This document shows positions 43,326 through 49,693 of a DNA stretch of 64,000 nucleotides, one piece after another; the first letter of the stretch is position 1; each line of letters opens with the position of its first letter. The position numbers and the translations under genes are program-made. The notes under the pieces were generated by a model. The model was given only the letters and a program-made list of their open reading frames with translations, searched no databases and had not been told where the DNA came from. Where the stretch lies: positions 1 through 64,000 of the forward strand of contig CAYUSA010000001.1 in NCBI GenBank assembly GCA_964447335.1. Direction: 5' to 3'. The DNA comes from HRBIN12 sp964447335 (GTDB taxonomy: Bacteria > Actinomycetota > UBA4738 > HRBIN12).

Positions 43326-43619
43326 TCAGGCCGAGGACGCCCCATCGGCCCAGATCCGCACCTCGGCGGCTCTCGCGCGTTCCTGTCGCCGCTTCTCGCA
43401 CCGCTCCCGGTCGTCCGCGATGAGACTCGCGAGGTAGTCGGCGCGCCGGTGGTCGGCCTCGGCACGCTCGCGCAGCGTGAGGTCAACCGGGATGATCGCG
43501 AACCCGTCCGACCTGGTCGTCTGGATCATGCCGTCGGTCACCTTCGAGTGGTAGCTGCAGAAAACCTCGTCGCTCCCGATCGTGACCGCGCAGCCGCCGC
43601 GCCAGGTGCACTCCTTCAC
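43326..43619 (-). CDS. Small Cys/His element protein with helical tail
   Basis: A 97-residue protein starting at the GTG at 43619 (MKECTWRGGCAVTIGSDEVFC-SYH). The C-x5-C...C-x2-H set may bind zinc. The C-terminal half is a long charged helix (LRERAEADHRRADYLASLI, CEKRRQERARAAEV). Its GTG overlaps the TGA of a 41-codon ORF (GTGA), which sets this start over the longer open frame. Confidence 0.6.
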   Translation of the reverse strand: MKECTWRGGCAVTIGSDEVFCSYHSKVTDGMIQTTRSDGFAIIPVDLTLRERAEADHRRADYLASLIADDRERCEKRRQERARAAEVRIWADGASSA

Positions 43620-43741
43620 GATCGAGCCGCCCGGCGCCGGGCACGCGACGCTCGCCGACGGCACCGATGGCCGCACAGGCGGCGCGCTGGGCCGCGTTTC
43701 GCGGGCTCCTCGGGTCTTCGCCCGCACCGATCGCACGTCAC
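43616..43741 (-). CDS. 41-residue zinc-finger-like protein
   Basis: Starts at a GTG at 43741 with AGGAGG ten bases upstream and reads MTCDRCGRRPEEPAKRGPARR then LCGHRC and an Arg-rich tail. The C-x2-C...C-x-H-x-C pattern fits a small zinc-binding, nucleic-acid-contacting protein. Its TGA overlaps the GTG of the next gene by four bases. The good ribosome-binding site and coupling support translation despite the short length. Confidence 0.5.
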   Translation of the reverse strand: MTCDRCGRRPEEPAKRGPARRLCGHRCRRRASRARRRAARS

Positions 43742-43794
43742 GCTCTCGAGGCCTCCTGTGGCCAAACCTGCTCCGCAAGCCTGCGAGGGAGGGA

Positions 43795-43824
43795 CCCCGA
43801 CCCGTTACCGAAGCCGGGTCGGGG
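43795..43824. terminator. Hairpin downstream of the capsid gene (proximal to small genes)
   Basis: CCCCGACCCG (43795-43804) and CGGGTCGGGG (43815-43824) pair perfectly over ten bases with a ten-base loop. It stands between the capsid gene and the small zinc-finger gene, so it could limit read-through from the highly expressed capsid gene. Confidence 0.55.
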
Positions 43825-43844
43825 CCACCTCGCCTTTCCCAGGT

Positions 43845-43891
43845 GCCCGTCCGCGGGGAAAGGATCTCCCGGCGGGGAACCGCGGACGGGC
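43845..43891. terminator. Second hairpin downstream of the capsid gene
   Basis: GCCCGTCCGCGG (43845-43856) and CCGCGGACGGGC (43880-43891) form a perfect twelve-base-pair stem with a 23-base loop. Together with the adjacent hairpin it makes a double terminator-like region after the capsid stop at 43938. Confidence 0.5.
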
Positions 43892-43937
43892 TCAGCGCCC
43901 TGGGGCGCCGGCATCCAACCCCCCGCCGGGATGTTCA

Positions 43938-45044
43938 CTACGCCAGCGTATCGAGCTTCACCAGCCGATCGGGATCGACGAGCGTCGCGCCAGCGAAGGT
44001 CGACACGACACTGACATCCGACAGGATGCTCGGGTCGAAATCGAAGACCTGGCGCGCGGCGATCCCCTGGACCGTCATCGCGGCTGCACTCGACGCGCCC
44101 TGCGGCAAGGCCGGCGACAGCGTGGCGAAGGCGAAGGCGCTCTCGTGGTAGGCGACCCCCTCGCCCGGGTCCAATCCGTTCGACTCGACGACCGTAAGGC
44201 CGTAGAGCCGACCGAGGACGGCCTCGCGGAGCGCCGACGGCGACCCCGAGTCATCGACCTTGCTGAACTTGTCGACGGCCAGGAGCCGCGTCGCGATCTG
44301 CGGCGACACCGCGAGGAACCTGCGGCCGGCCGGCACGTCGTTGTTGGTGAGCTGCTCGCGGGCTGCGAGCACGACCGCATCGTCCGCGGCCGGGTCGGGG
44401 GTCGCGTCGAACGAGAGCGCGGCCCACTTCGCCACCGTGCCCGCCGTGATGTCGGTGGTGAAGTTGAGGACCGCGCCGCCCGGGGTCGCCGACACCTCGA
44501 ACGTGTCGGCGTCGGCCACGGTCACGACCCAGTAAGGGGTGCCGTTGCTCAGACCCGCGCCACCGACGAGGCCGGCGAACCTGATCTTGTCGCCCACGAT
44601 GAACCCGTGTGCAGTCGCCGTGTCGATCTCGTCGTCGGCAGCGGCCGACGTGGTCAGGACGATGCTGGTGAGCCCGTTCATGACCGCCGCGAGCTCGTCC
44701 TCGGCGCCTTCGGCCACCGCGGCCGCCTGCGGCGCGCTGATCTGCCGCCCGAAGTCCTCGATGGTGAGCCGGAGGTCCTCGTCGGAAATCCGGGTCGCGT
44801 CGTAGAGGTGGTGGACCGTCAGCGAGACGGGCGTCTCGTCGACGTCGGCGTATGTGATCGTGGCTCCCGGCGTCGCCTGCTCGAGCGCGGTCCGGCGCCG
44901 GGGCACGCGGATCGTCACCGTCGCGCCGTTTGGGCCGCCGAAATCGCTGCCCGGGACGCGGGCGACCGTCCGCGGGAGCACGAGCGAGCGTGCGAGCAGC
45001 TCGACGACGAGCGCCGAGATCCCCTGTGCGTTGAGAAGTGCCAT
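43938..45044 (-). CDS. Phage major capsid protein (P22-coat-like)
   Basis: A 368-residue structural protein. ALVVELLARSLVLPRTVAR at the N terminus, the strand-rich GATVTIRVPRR, the later TPVSLTVHHLYDATRISDED and the closing DPDRLVKLDTLA fit HK97-fold coat proteins of the P22 gp5-like group. A beta-rich insertion (about residues 135-205, GFIVGDKIRFAG...TPYWVVTVADADTFEV) resembles the I-domain type of insertion. It would assemble the shell on the scaffold encoded just upstream. No portal or protease gene accompanies it. Confidence 0.75.
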   Translation of the reverse strand: MALLNAQGISALVVELLARSLVLPRTVARVPGSDFGGPNGATVTIRVPRRRTALEQATPGATITYADVDETPVSLTVHHLYDATRISDEDLRLTIEDFGRQISAPQAAAVAEGAEDELAAVMNGLTSIVLTTSAAADDEIDTATAHGFIVGDKIRFAGLVGGAGLSNGTPYWVVTVADADTFEVSATPGGAVLNFTTDITAGTVAKWAALSFDATPDPAADDAVVLAAREQLTNNDVPAGRRFLAVSPQIATRLLAVDKFSKVDDSGSPSALREAVLGRLYGLTVVESNGLDPGEGVAYHESAFAFATLSPALPQGASSAAAMTVQGIAARQVFDFDPSILSDVSVVSTFAGATLVDPDRLVKLDTLA

Positions 45045-45137
45045 TATGGGTGAACCTCCGTCTTGAGGGTTAGCTACTTGGGTCCGCGCCCTCCGTCGCG
45101 AAGGTGTCGCGTTCGTCGGCCCGGCGTCGCGCCTGGC

Positions 45138-45545
45138 CTACAGGCCGTTCCCCAGGATCCTGTCGACGAGCCCACTCGCAGGCTCGTCCATGTCGGTCGG
45201 ATCGGCACCCCCGCGCAGGCGCTCCTTGGGGAGCCCCGACGGCGTCCGGGCCTTGCGGTCCGCCTCGTCGGGCTTCACGAGCGCCAGGAACTCGTCGGCG
45301 TCAGCCTCGAGTTCCTCCTTCGTGCTGCCGCGGAGGCGTTCGGCGAGCGCGCCGTCGAGTCCCTTCGCGGATGCGACCTCGCGGACGAGATCACGCCGCT
45401 CGAACTCGGCGAGCCTCATCTCGGCGTCACGGGCTCGCTTCTCGGCCTCGCGCCGAGCCTGCCGTTCCGCATCGAGTGCTCGCTTGCCGGCGTCGCCGAG
45501 ATTGCCGGCGTCCGGGTCCTGGGTGGTGCTGTGTTCGGTGGTCAT
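45138..45545 (-). CDS. Phage scaffold-like protein
   Basis: A 135-residue acidic, helical protein (KRALDAERQARREAEKRARDAEMRLAEFER coiled coil at about 20-50, helical C terminus ending PASGLVDRILGNGL). Size, charge and position directly upstream of the capsid gene fit a scaffold of the DUF4355 type that directs shell assembly. AAAGG precedes the ATG. Confidence 0.7.
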   Translation of the reverse strand: MTTEHSTTQDPDAGNLGDAGKRALDAERQARREAEKRARDAEMRLAEFERRDLVREVASAKGLDGALAERLRGSTKEELEADADEFLALVKPDEADRKARTPSGLPKERLRGGADPTDMDEPASGLVDRILGNGL

Positions 45546-45626
45546 CGCGACCGCCTTTCCGACCCGGCCTCGCGGCGCGGGTCACTCGACATCGTACAAC
45601 ACGTCTCCGACAGTCAACTACCTATA

Positions 45627-46007
45627 TCAACGTGCTTGACCGTCCTCCTCGCCATTCGTCTCGGTGAACTGCTGCTCAAGCGCCATGCGTTGCACGAACT
45701 CGTCCCCGGAGCCGGGCTTCACCTGGTCGAGCGCCTCGAGCGCCGCGCGTGCGATCTCGGCGTTGAACCACGCGACCCGGATCGAGAGCCGAAGGATCTT
45801 CTCGGAGCTCGTGATGCCCTCGTCCTGCGCCGCCTGGACGAACGTCGCGATGCTCATGGGCGTGCCTGTGCGCGCGGCCGTGACCATCGCGATCGAGACG
45901 CGGCGCGCGGCCTGGGTATCGTGTTCCATCTCCGCCTCCTTCCGCGCCCGGAGGCGCTCTCGGTATGCCTGAACGATCAAGTCGCCGAACTCGTCGACGC
46001 CGCTCAC
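45627..46007 (-). CDS. Element protein, unknown function (126 aa)
   Basis: A helical 126-residue protein with a GTG start that overlaps the upstream TGA by four bases. It contains no known motif. Position between the small terminase and the scaffold is where phages carry large terminase and portal genes, yet this protein is far too small for either. Confidence 0.6.
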   Translation of the reverse strand: MSGVDEFGDLIVQAYRERLRARKEAEMEHDTQAARRVSIAMVTAARTGTPMSIATFVQAAQDEGITSSEKILRLSIRVAWFNAEIARAALEALDQVKPGSGDEFVQRMALEQQFTETNGEEDGQAR

Positions 46008-46429
46008 TCGACCAGCTCCCAGCCGGCCTCACCGTGGCGAACCTCGGCCACCCCGTCGGCCTCGAACCGGAGGAACCGGATCGGTGACGCCGTGATCGCG
46101 AGCGCGTCGAGGACCGTCGACGGCAGCGCCCACGAGGGGACCGTGACCGGGTCGCCGAGGAGTCGCCGGCAGGCGCCAGCGAGCGCCAGGGCGCCCGCGA
46201 CCCCCTCATCGTGCAGCTCCTCGCACGCCGCGCAGAGCCCGTCGAGCGCGTCCTCCGAGAGCGCGTCGAGCGCTTCGACGGTGAGCGGGCGCGTGAGCCC
46301 GGCCTTCGCGATGATCGCCTCGAGCCGCTCGTCCGGTTCGTTGCGCTCGTCGTTCACGATCTCAAGATCCTGAGCGGCGAGCTCGCGGCGCACCCAGGCG
46401 ACGTCGAGCTTCGGTCCTGGTCTACGCAT
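46004..46429 (-). CDS. Element protein, unknown function (141 aa)
   Basis: A 141-residue acidic protein (MRRPGPKLDVAWVRREL...). It has a helical N-terminal half and a final beta-like part (RFLRFEADGVAEVRHGEAGWELVE). Its start overlaps the end of the small terminase gene by eight bases and its end overlaps the next gene, so the packaging genes are translationally coupled. No family recognised. Confidence 0.6.
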   Translation of the reverse strand: MRRPGPKLDVAWVRRELAAQDLEIVNDERNEPDERLEAIIAKAGLTRPLTVEALDALSEDALDGLCAACEELHDEGVAGALALAGACRRLLGDPVTVPSWALPSTVLDALAITASPIRFLRFEADGVAEVRHGEAGWELVE

Positions 46430-46805
46430 GCCGACCACCTCCGTGATGCCTGATGAGCGCCGCCCGCCGGGCGCGCGCGCTCGAGGACAATCCGTCCCAG
46501 TCGTCCTGCCCCTCGGGCAGCGGGATCCGCAGGGCGGAGAGGGTGCGGTTGAGGGCGAGGGTCTGCTGGCGGGACTCGACCAACGCCCAGTGCGGGACCG
46601 CGTCGCCGCGGCCGTTCGTGGCGCCGAGGCCCTCGACCGCGAGGATCTCCGCAAGCGCGTCCAACCGGTCCACGATCCTGCAGCACTCGAGCAGCTGCAC
46701 GACCTCGTGCTGTTCGGGCTCGAACTCGACGAGGAACCGCCAGAGCTGACGGCCGCGAGCACCGAGGCCGGCCGGGGGCTTCCTGGGGGCCTTCCGTGCC
46801 GTCAT
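46422..46805 (-). CDS. terS: Small terminase subunit (P27-like)
   Basis: A 127-residue protein resembling P27-type small terminases: APRKPPAGLGARGRQLWRFL, EPEQHEVVQLLECCRIVDRL and a C-terminal helical ARARRAALIRHH. In phages it recognises the pac/cos DNA for packaging. In satellites a private TerS redirects helper packaging to satellite DNA. AGGGAGGT lies seven bases before the ATG. No large terminase gene follows. Confidence 0.75.
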   Translation of the reverse strand: MTARKAPRKPPAGLGARGRQLWRFLVEFEPEQHEVVQLLECCRIVDRLDALAEILAVEGLGATNGRGDAVPHWALVESRQQTLALNRTLSALRIPLPEGQDDWDGLSSSARARRAALIRHHGGGRHA

Positions 46806-46933
46806 TCGTCAACCTCCCTTACGAAGCCCTGCCGGTACGCAGGACCAGGGCTGCTATCGACGCGCTGGAGCGGAGGCCACCCCTTGGGGGGCACCCCCCA
46901 GGTCGGGCTTCGGGCCGTGAGGGGGGCCCGACC

Positions 46934-47094
46934 TCGACGACACCAACGCATGCGTCAACCACACGGTCGCGCGGGAGGTGGGTCGGAGACGATGCGTATG
47001 CGTCCAAGCGATGCGCCTTACCTATAGGCGCATTCGCATTGACGCATGGCATGCGCCCTATTCGCATTGACGCATGCGTTCGCATTGACGCATG
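46934..47094. repeat. Iteron array, candidate replication origin
   Basis: Three direct copies of TTCGCATTGACGCATG at 47033-47048, 47061-47076 and 47079-47094, plus an inverted copy of the core (AACGCATGCGTCAA, 46945-46958) and degenerate GATGCG units between. The array fills the gap between the RepA-like gene stop (47097) and the small terminase start (46805), where no gene is seen. PICI-type satellites keep iteron origins beside their replication gene. Confidence 0.65.
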
Positions 47095-47096
47095 GC

Positions 47097-48308
47097 TCAC
47101 GTCAACCACCACACTCCGGGCGTCGGCGGACCTGGGTTGTCGCCGTCGGCCTCTCCGAGTGCGATGAGCTCGGCGAGAGCCCTCTGGATCGTTCGCGCCT
47201 TCAACGGCTGGCCCTCTTCGGCGAGACGGTCGCCGATCCTGGACACCGTGAGCCGCTCGTCCGGCCCATGGCCGAGCACCGCCCGGACGCGATCGGCGGT
47301 CGACGGCCGCGCGTTCGGCCGCGCCTCGGCACCCTCGGCGATGACCTCTGCCGAGTACGAGAGGTCCGGGTTCGGCCCGTCCTCGAGAGCCACGACGGAT
47401 CGCCTCAGGCGGAACGCGATTGGGTCGAGCGAGTTGCCGCTGACCTCGAACGAGGCGAGCACCGCGCTCTCGTCGCCGGCTCGATGAGGCTGGGTGTCCA
47501 TCGTGATGATGACGCGCGCCCACTCGAGCAGCCCGGCGCCCGAGATCCGCTCCTCGCGAGCGGCACCCTCGCGGCGGTTGTAGTGGTGGCCGACGAGCAG
47601 GGCTGCCCCGTTCTCCTGGCAGGCCACCTGGACGGGCGTCAGCACCGCGCCCATGTTGAACAGGTCGCTCGACTTGGCGCCAGCCATGTACTTGTACGCG
47701 GGGTCGAGCACGACCACCGCTGGCCGCAAGGTGGCTACCTCGGCCCGCAACCGCTTGATGTCGGTGATCGCGCTGAACGGGATCGGGTGCACGAACACCG
47801 TGCCCTCGAGCTCCTCGGGCTCGTGGCCCTTCGCACGGGCGATCGCGTCGAGCCTCTTCCACGTGTGCGCCTCGCGCTCCTCGCACGTCAGCACGAGGGC
47901 CGTTCCTTGCGTCGACGCGAAGCGACCGAACCAGGGTTCGCCGAGTGCAATGGACACGGCAAGATCTTCGAGCGCGAGCGACTTCCCAACGCCCTTCGGG
48001 CCGGCGAGCGTCCCGTAGTCCCCCGAGGTGAGCACGTCCTCGACGAGCCACATGGTCGGGGTGGCCGCGATCCGTTCGAGGGCTGCCGACCGCGACAAGG
48101 CGCCGAGCCGCGACGATCGTTCCCGAGCGGTTCCTTCATCCGGCGCGACCTCGAGCAGCTCGAGCTCGTCGTCGACGATCTCCTGCAGCGCGGCGACGGG
48201 GATGAGCGAGCCGCCGTCATCGTGCGCGGGCACCCATCCGTCGGGCGTCGGTTCGAACCCGAGAGCGCGGACCTGGTCGTCGCCCAAAGGCGTGTCGGTG
48301 GCGGTCAT
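47097..48308 (-). CDS. RepA-like AAA/RecA-fold replicative helicase
   Basis: A 403-residue ATPase. Walker A is GPKGVGKS at 103-110, Walker B is VVVLDP with D202, and LLVGHHYNRREG is a sensor-like strand. The domain matches the AAA_25/RepA helicase group of phages and plasmids. The C-terminal 90 residues (DRVRAVLGHGPDERLTVSRI, LKARTIQRALAEL) form a winged helix that could bind the iterons just downstream of the gene. The ATG at 48308 overlaps the upstream TGA and has GAGGTGG nearby. Confidence 0.85.
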   Translation of the reverse strand: MTATDTPLGDDQVRALGFEPTPDGWVPAHDDGGSLIPVAALQEIVDDELELLEVAPDEGTARERSSRLGALSRSAALERIAATPTMWLVEDVLTSGDYGTLAGPKGVGKSLALEDLAVSIALGEPWFGRFASTQGTALVLTCEEREAHTWKRLDAIARAKGHEPEELEGTVFVHPIPFSAITDIKRLRAEVATLRPAVVVLDPAYKYMAGAKSSDLFNMGAVLTPVQVACQENGAALLVGHHYNRREGAAREERISGAGLLEWARVIITMDTQPHRAGDESAVLASFEVSGNSLDPIAFRLRRSVVALEDGPNPDLSYSAEVIAEGAEARPNARPSTADRVRAVLGHGPDERLTVSRIGDRLAEEGQPLKARTIQRALAELIALGEADGDNPGPPTPGVWWLT

Positions 48309-48529
48309 CGGGCCACCTCGTCCCGCGACCGGAAAAGCGCGTCGATCGGGATCCACCCTTCGAGGCCGTCCTTGAACCGCACCCGCACGGCCGCGATGTC
48401 ATCGCCGGATCCGCGCGAGCACTCGTCGCACCACGAGCCGCTCGGGCAGTCTCGGCGGATGCCGAGCCCGCAGGGGCACTCCGCCGCGTCGCACACGCAG
48501 GAGGGCCAGCGGCAGCCGGCGGGCATCAT
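48305..48529 (-). CDS. Small Cys-rich element protein
   Basis: A 74-residue protein with eight cysteines in the first 40 residues (C6, C11, C13, C18, C20, C28, C34, C37: e.g. CVCDAAECPCG, CDEC), probably a zinc-binding unit, followed by VRVRFKDGLEGWIPIDALF. GGAG lies seven bases before the first ATG. The stop overlaps the helicase start (ATGA), so it is probably a replication accessory. Confidence 0.65.
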   Translation of the reverse strand: MMPAGCRWPSCVCDAAECPCGLGIRRDCPSGSWCDECSRGSGDDIAAVRVRFKDGLEGWIPIDALFRSRDEVAR

Positions 48530-48540
48530 GGGACGCTCCG

Positions 48541-48579
48541 TCGCCGACTGCTGCTACGCTGCGACCGCGGAGTCGGCGA
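48541..48579. terminator. Hairpin between excisionase and Cys-rich gene
   Basis: TCGCCGACT (48541-48549) and AGTCGGCGA (48571-48579) form a perfect nine-base-pair stem with a 21-base loop, followed by a shorter GCCCCC/GGGGGC inverted repeat. It could attenuate transcription from the control region into the replication genes. Confidence 0.45.
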
Positions 48580-48614
48580 GCCCTTGGCCCCCACAGGTCG
48601 GGGGCTCTCGACGT

Positions 48615-48809
48615 TCACGGGGCCGCCACGGCCTGCGCCTTTCGGCGAGCCTCGATCCAGCGCGCGACGTCGTCGGCGTCGTAGCGAACGTGCCGGCCGA
48701 ACACCACACCCGACGGCCCCTCGCCGATGTAGCGCCACCGCCGCACAGTTCCCAGCGGGACGCCGAGCAGCTCGGCGAGATCCTCGTTGCTGAGCCATCG
48801 CTTACCCAT
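48615..48809 (-). CDS. Excisionase-like HTH protein (MerR/AlpA type)
   Basis: A 64-residue DNA-binding protein of the HTH_17 type: WLSNEDLAELLGVPLGTVRRWRYIGEGPSG, then GRHVRYDADDVARWIEARR. Such proteins act as excisionases or regulators in integrative elements. Its start overlaps the end of a small upstream ORF by eight bases. Confidence 0.85.
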   Translation of the reverse strand: MGKRWLSNEDLAELLGVPLGTVRRWRYIGEGPSGVVFGRHVRYDADDVARWIEARRKAQAVAAP

Positions 48810-48987
48810 CGGCCCTCCTCGTTCCCTGTCGGCGCCGCCGCTTCCGGCGGCTGTACTCCTCGTCGATCCGGTCCCGCTCGCGGTCGGCGGTAGGTCGCGT
48901 TCGACGGAGGTGTGCTCGCAGTGCTTCCACCCCTGCGCTCGCGGCCTCGGTCCACGCGCCGGCTCCCTGGTTCGTGGCGTGCTTCAG
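48802..48987 (-). CDS. Small basic element protein with apparent CTG start
   Basis: A 61-residue helical, Arg-rich protein (KHATNQGAGAWTEAASAGVEA... RIDEEYSRRKRRRR). No ATG or GTG fits; CTG at 48987 has GGGAGG five bases upstream. The TAA overlaps the excisionase ATG by eight bases, which supports translation. It would be the first gene of the leftward operon from the control region. Confidence 0.45.
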   Translation of the reverse strand: MKHATNQGAGAWTEAASAGVEALRAHLRRTRPTADRERDRIDEEYSRRKRRRRQGTRRADG

Positions 48988-49040
48988 TCGGACCTCCCGC
49001 CTCTCGCGGGTCCTGCATCTTCCCCGGCGTTCCGGTTGGC

Positions 49041-49067
49041 GTGATACAGGCGGCGTCTCTGTATCGC
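49041..49067. promoter_or_regulatory. Operator 1 of the element control region
   Basis: GTGATACAG-N9-CTGTATCGC. It matches operator 2 at 49097-49123 (GTGACACAG-N9-CTGTACCGC). It lies just after a leftward -10 box TAAGGT (ACCTTA at 49074-49079), so a bound repressor would cover the leftward transcription start. Confidence 0.65.
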
Positions 49068-49096
49068 CTGGCCACCTTACTACACGACGGCAACGA

Positions 49097-49123
49097 GTGA
49101 CACAGGTTGCGGCGCTGTACCGC
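49097..49123. promoter_or_regulatory. Operator 2 of the element control region
   Basis: GTGACACAG-N9-CTGTACCGC, the partner of operator 1, 56 bp away. It lies in the -47 to -21 region of a rightward promoter whose -10 box TAAGGT (49131-49136) is seven bases before the GTG at 49144. Binding here would control the regulator-integrase transcript. Confidence 0.65.
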
Positions 49124-49143
49124 ATCGTGCTAAGGTTGGGGCC

Positions 49144-49689
49144 GTGGCGGACCTCAAGATCGTGACGAGCACCGGGAGGGTGAAGCTCGACGAGGGGTTC
49201 GTCCTCCCGCGTCGAGTCCGGGTGAAGGTGGCTGGTGAGGCCACCGACGAGCACCTGCCGTTCGCGGGCGAGGCTGAGCTCCGCTACCAGGGCGGGCGGA
49301 TGGAGGTCACGTCCCTGGCGCTCCGACAGGTCGAGGGTGGCCCTCCGGTGACGGGTGAGATCCTACGCGCGATCCCGCGTGCCCTTGTCCGAGAGGTCGT
49401 CCGTCGCCTCATGCAGGTCGACCTCCTGAGCGGCCGGCGAACACCCCCCGCCGCGATGCTCGCAACGCCCAGGCCGCGAGACATGGCCGCGCGTGGACTC
49501 TCGGACGAGGCCCTGATGCTCACGGCGTCGATCTACCGGCGCGCGTACGTGGTCGGCGACGCACCCGCGAGGGCCGTTCACGAGATCCTCGGCATCCCGC
49601 GCTCGACTGCGGGACGGTGGATCATGCTCGCCCGCCAGCGCGGTTTCCTGGGGCCGACGGAGGAACGGAAGGCTGGCGAGGAGGTCTAG
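49144..49689 (+). CDS. Putative element regulator with C-terminal HTH
   Basis: A 181-residue protein. The N-terminal part (about 1-70) is beta-rich (LKIVTSTGRVKLDEGFVLPRR); the C-terminal part has a helix-turn-helix-like segment (APARAVHEILGIPRSTAGRWIMLARQRGFL). Proteins of this shape sit beside integrases in actinobacterial elements. A leaderless promoter (TAAGGT, seven bases before the GTG) and flanking twin operators suggest it is the autoregulated master regulator, comparable in position to Stl or a CI repressor. That role is inference. The integrase gene follows after four bases. Confidence 0.65.
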   Translation: MADLKIVTSTGRVKLDEGFVLPRRVRVKVAGEATDEHLPFAGEAELRYQGGRMEVTSLALRQVEGGPPVTGEILRAIPRALVREVVRRLMQVDLLSGRRTPPAAMLATPRPRDMAARGLSDEALMLTASIYRRAYVVGDAPARAVHEILGIPRSTAGRWIMLARQRGFLGPTEERKAGEEV

Positions 49690-49693
49690 GCCG

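Noticed and set aside
47033..47094. Repeated units considered as a CRISPR array
   Set aside because: Repeats are 16 bp with irregular 2-12 bp gaps, one copy is inverted and no cas gene is near. They fit iterons.
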